Source: an uncultured Brevibacterium sp.
GTDB lineage: Bacteria; Actinomycetota; Actinomycetes; Actinomycetales; Brevibacteriaceae
Direction of reading: 5' to 3'
Length of the DNA: 6,764 nucleotides
Assembly: GCA_943914815.1 (NCBI GenBank)
Contig: CALUDL010000087.1
Span: forward strand, 1 to 6,764
The position numbers and the translations under genes are program-made. Of the stretch, positions 6,454 through 6,764 are shown in pieces. The notes under the pieces were generated by a model. The model was not told the DNA's origin. It searched no databases and worked only from the letters and a program-made list of their open reading frames with translations. How positions within the stretch are numbered: the stretch's first letter is position 1; each line of letters begins with the position of its first letter.

Positions 6454-6465
6454 TTCTTCAGTGTA
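6454..6465 (-). promoter_or_regulatory. -10-like element placed for a leaderless chorismate mutase mRNA
   Basis: TACACT (6465-6460) on the minus strand is followed by GAAGAA and then ATG 6453, so a start seven bases after the hexamer would fall on the A of the start codon. No good -35 is seen. Leaderless mRNAs are frequent in Actinobacteria, and the gap to the terminator leaves little room for any other arrangement. Weak, but it fits the missing binding site. Confidence 0.35.
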
Positions 6466-6473
6466 AATCACGC

Positions 6474-6508
6474 AAAAGGGCCCGGAGCATGTGAGTTGCT
6501 CCGAGCCC
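6474..6508 (-). terminator. Rho-independent terminator of the symporter gene
   Basis: On the minus strand GGGCTCGGAGCA pairs with TGCTCCGGGCCC (12 bp including one G-U pair, 7-nt loop; 6478-6508) and is followed directly by TTTT (6477-6474). It begins 16 nt after the symporter stop. In the opposite direction the wobble becomes a C-A mismatch and the U-run is lost, so it works for leftward transcription only. Confidence 0.85.
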
Positions 6509-6524
6509 AGTTGCCTATGGGAAA

Positions 6525-6764
6525 TTAGGCGTTACCCTGTTCTTCGCGAATCTCTTGGAGTTCCGCTTCAGATTCAGCGCCCAATTCGTAGAGGGTGCCA
6601 GCCTTGCGGTCAGCCAGGTACTGCTTCATTTCACGCAACACTTCAGGTACCAGCAGGTACAGACCGAAGATGTTGATGAAGCAGCAGATGAACAGGACCG
6701 CGTCAGCAAACGCCACGATCGATCCGAACGACGCCAAGCAACCAATCAAGATGAACGCCATGAG
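6525..6764 (-). CDS. Alanine/glycine:cation symporter (AGCS) family, C-terminal fragment
   Basis: The last 79 or so codons of a gene entering from the right edge; the start is outside the window. The visible part has two hydrophobic stretches, one beginning MAFILIGCLASFGSIV and one FADAVLFICCFINIFGLYLL, followed by a basic link (PEVLREMKQYLADRKAG) and an acidic soluble tail ending EIREEQGNA. The pattern of an F(A/S/G)DAM-like helix, an N-I/L-GLYLL helix and a (L/V)xxE(V/I)KxYL tail is typical of the C-terminus of AGCS transporters, which bring alanine or glycine in with Na+ or H+. This is family recognition from a short fragment; another multi-span transporter is possible. The gene ends at TAA and is followed by a strong terminator, so it is separate from chorismate mutase. 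Confidence 0.7.
   Translation of the reverse strand, partial: LMAFILIGCLASFGSIVAFADAVLFICCFINIFGLYLLVPEVLREMKQYLADRKAGTLYELGAESEAELQEIREEQGNA

Noticed and set aside
6454..6471. GTG at 6471 as the chorismate mutase start
   Set aside because: It lies directly after the terminator U-run, lacks a binding site and adds residues not seen in the family; ATG 6453 aligns residue numbers with the E. coli enzyme. It cannot be fully excluded.

Overview
The window is a stretch of housekeeping chromosome from an actinobacterium. The evidence is the L21 and L27 sequences, the actinobacterial-style Obg with a charged C-terminal tail, the order rplU-rpmA-obgE-proB-proA-nadD, GTG starts and tightly packed or overlapping genes. 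Base composition looks moderate rather than very GC-rich, which would suit the Actinomycetaceae (Arcanobacterium, Varibaculum or Mobiluncus type); the genus is a guess. All genes are on the minus strand, so transcription runs from high to low coordinates.

In transcription order: the C-terminal end of an alanine/glycine:cation symporter (6525-6764) ends at a strong directional terminator (6474-6508). A stand-alone AroQ-type chorismate mutase follows (6142-6453); it has no convincing ribosome binding site and may be made from a leaderless mRNA. A good promoter candidate at its 3' end (TTGCTC-N17-TAGAAT) begins a leader of about 115 nt before rplU (L21) and rpmA (L27). A perfect 13-bp hairpin separates rpmA from obgE. 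obgE, proB and proA overlap by 1 and 4 nt and must be translated from one message; they encode a ribosome-assembly GTPase and the first two enzymes of proline synthesis.

A 78-nt AT-rich gap after proA holds the likely promoter of a second unit. That unit is a 51-residue single-span membrane protein (1146-1301), nadD (539-1144), whose start is coupled to the small gene's stop, and an overlapping gene (1-546, running off the left edge) for a Lys/Ala/Pro-rich disordered protein with a 42-bp tandem repeat.

I see no mobile element, CRISPR array, phage gene, RNA gene or new multi-gene system. The points most worth a second look are the small membrane protein, the repeat-rich protein after nadD, the possible leaderless chorismate mutase, the palindrome-overlapped rplU promoter with its structured leader, and the absence of the usual RNase E/G gene upstream of rplU.
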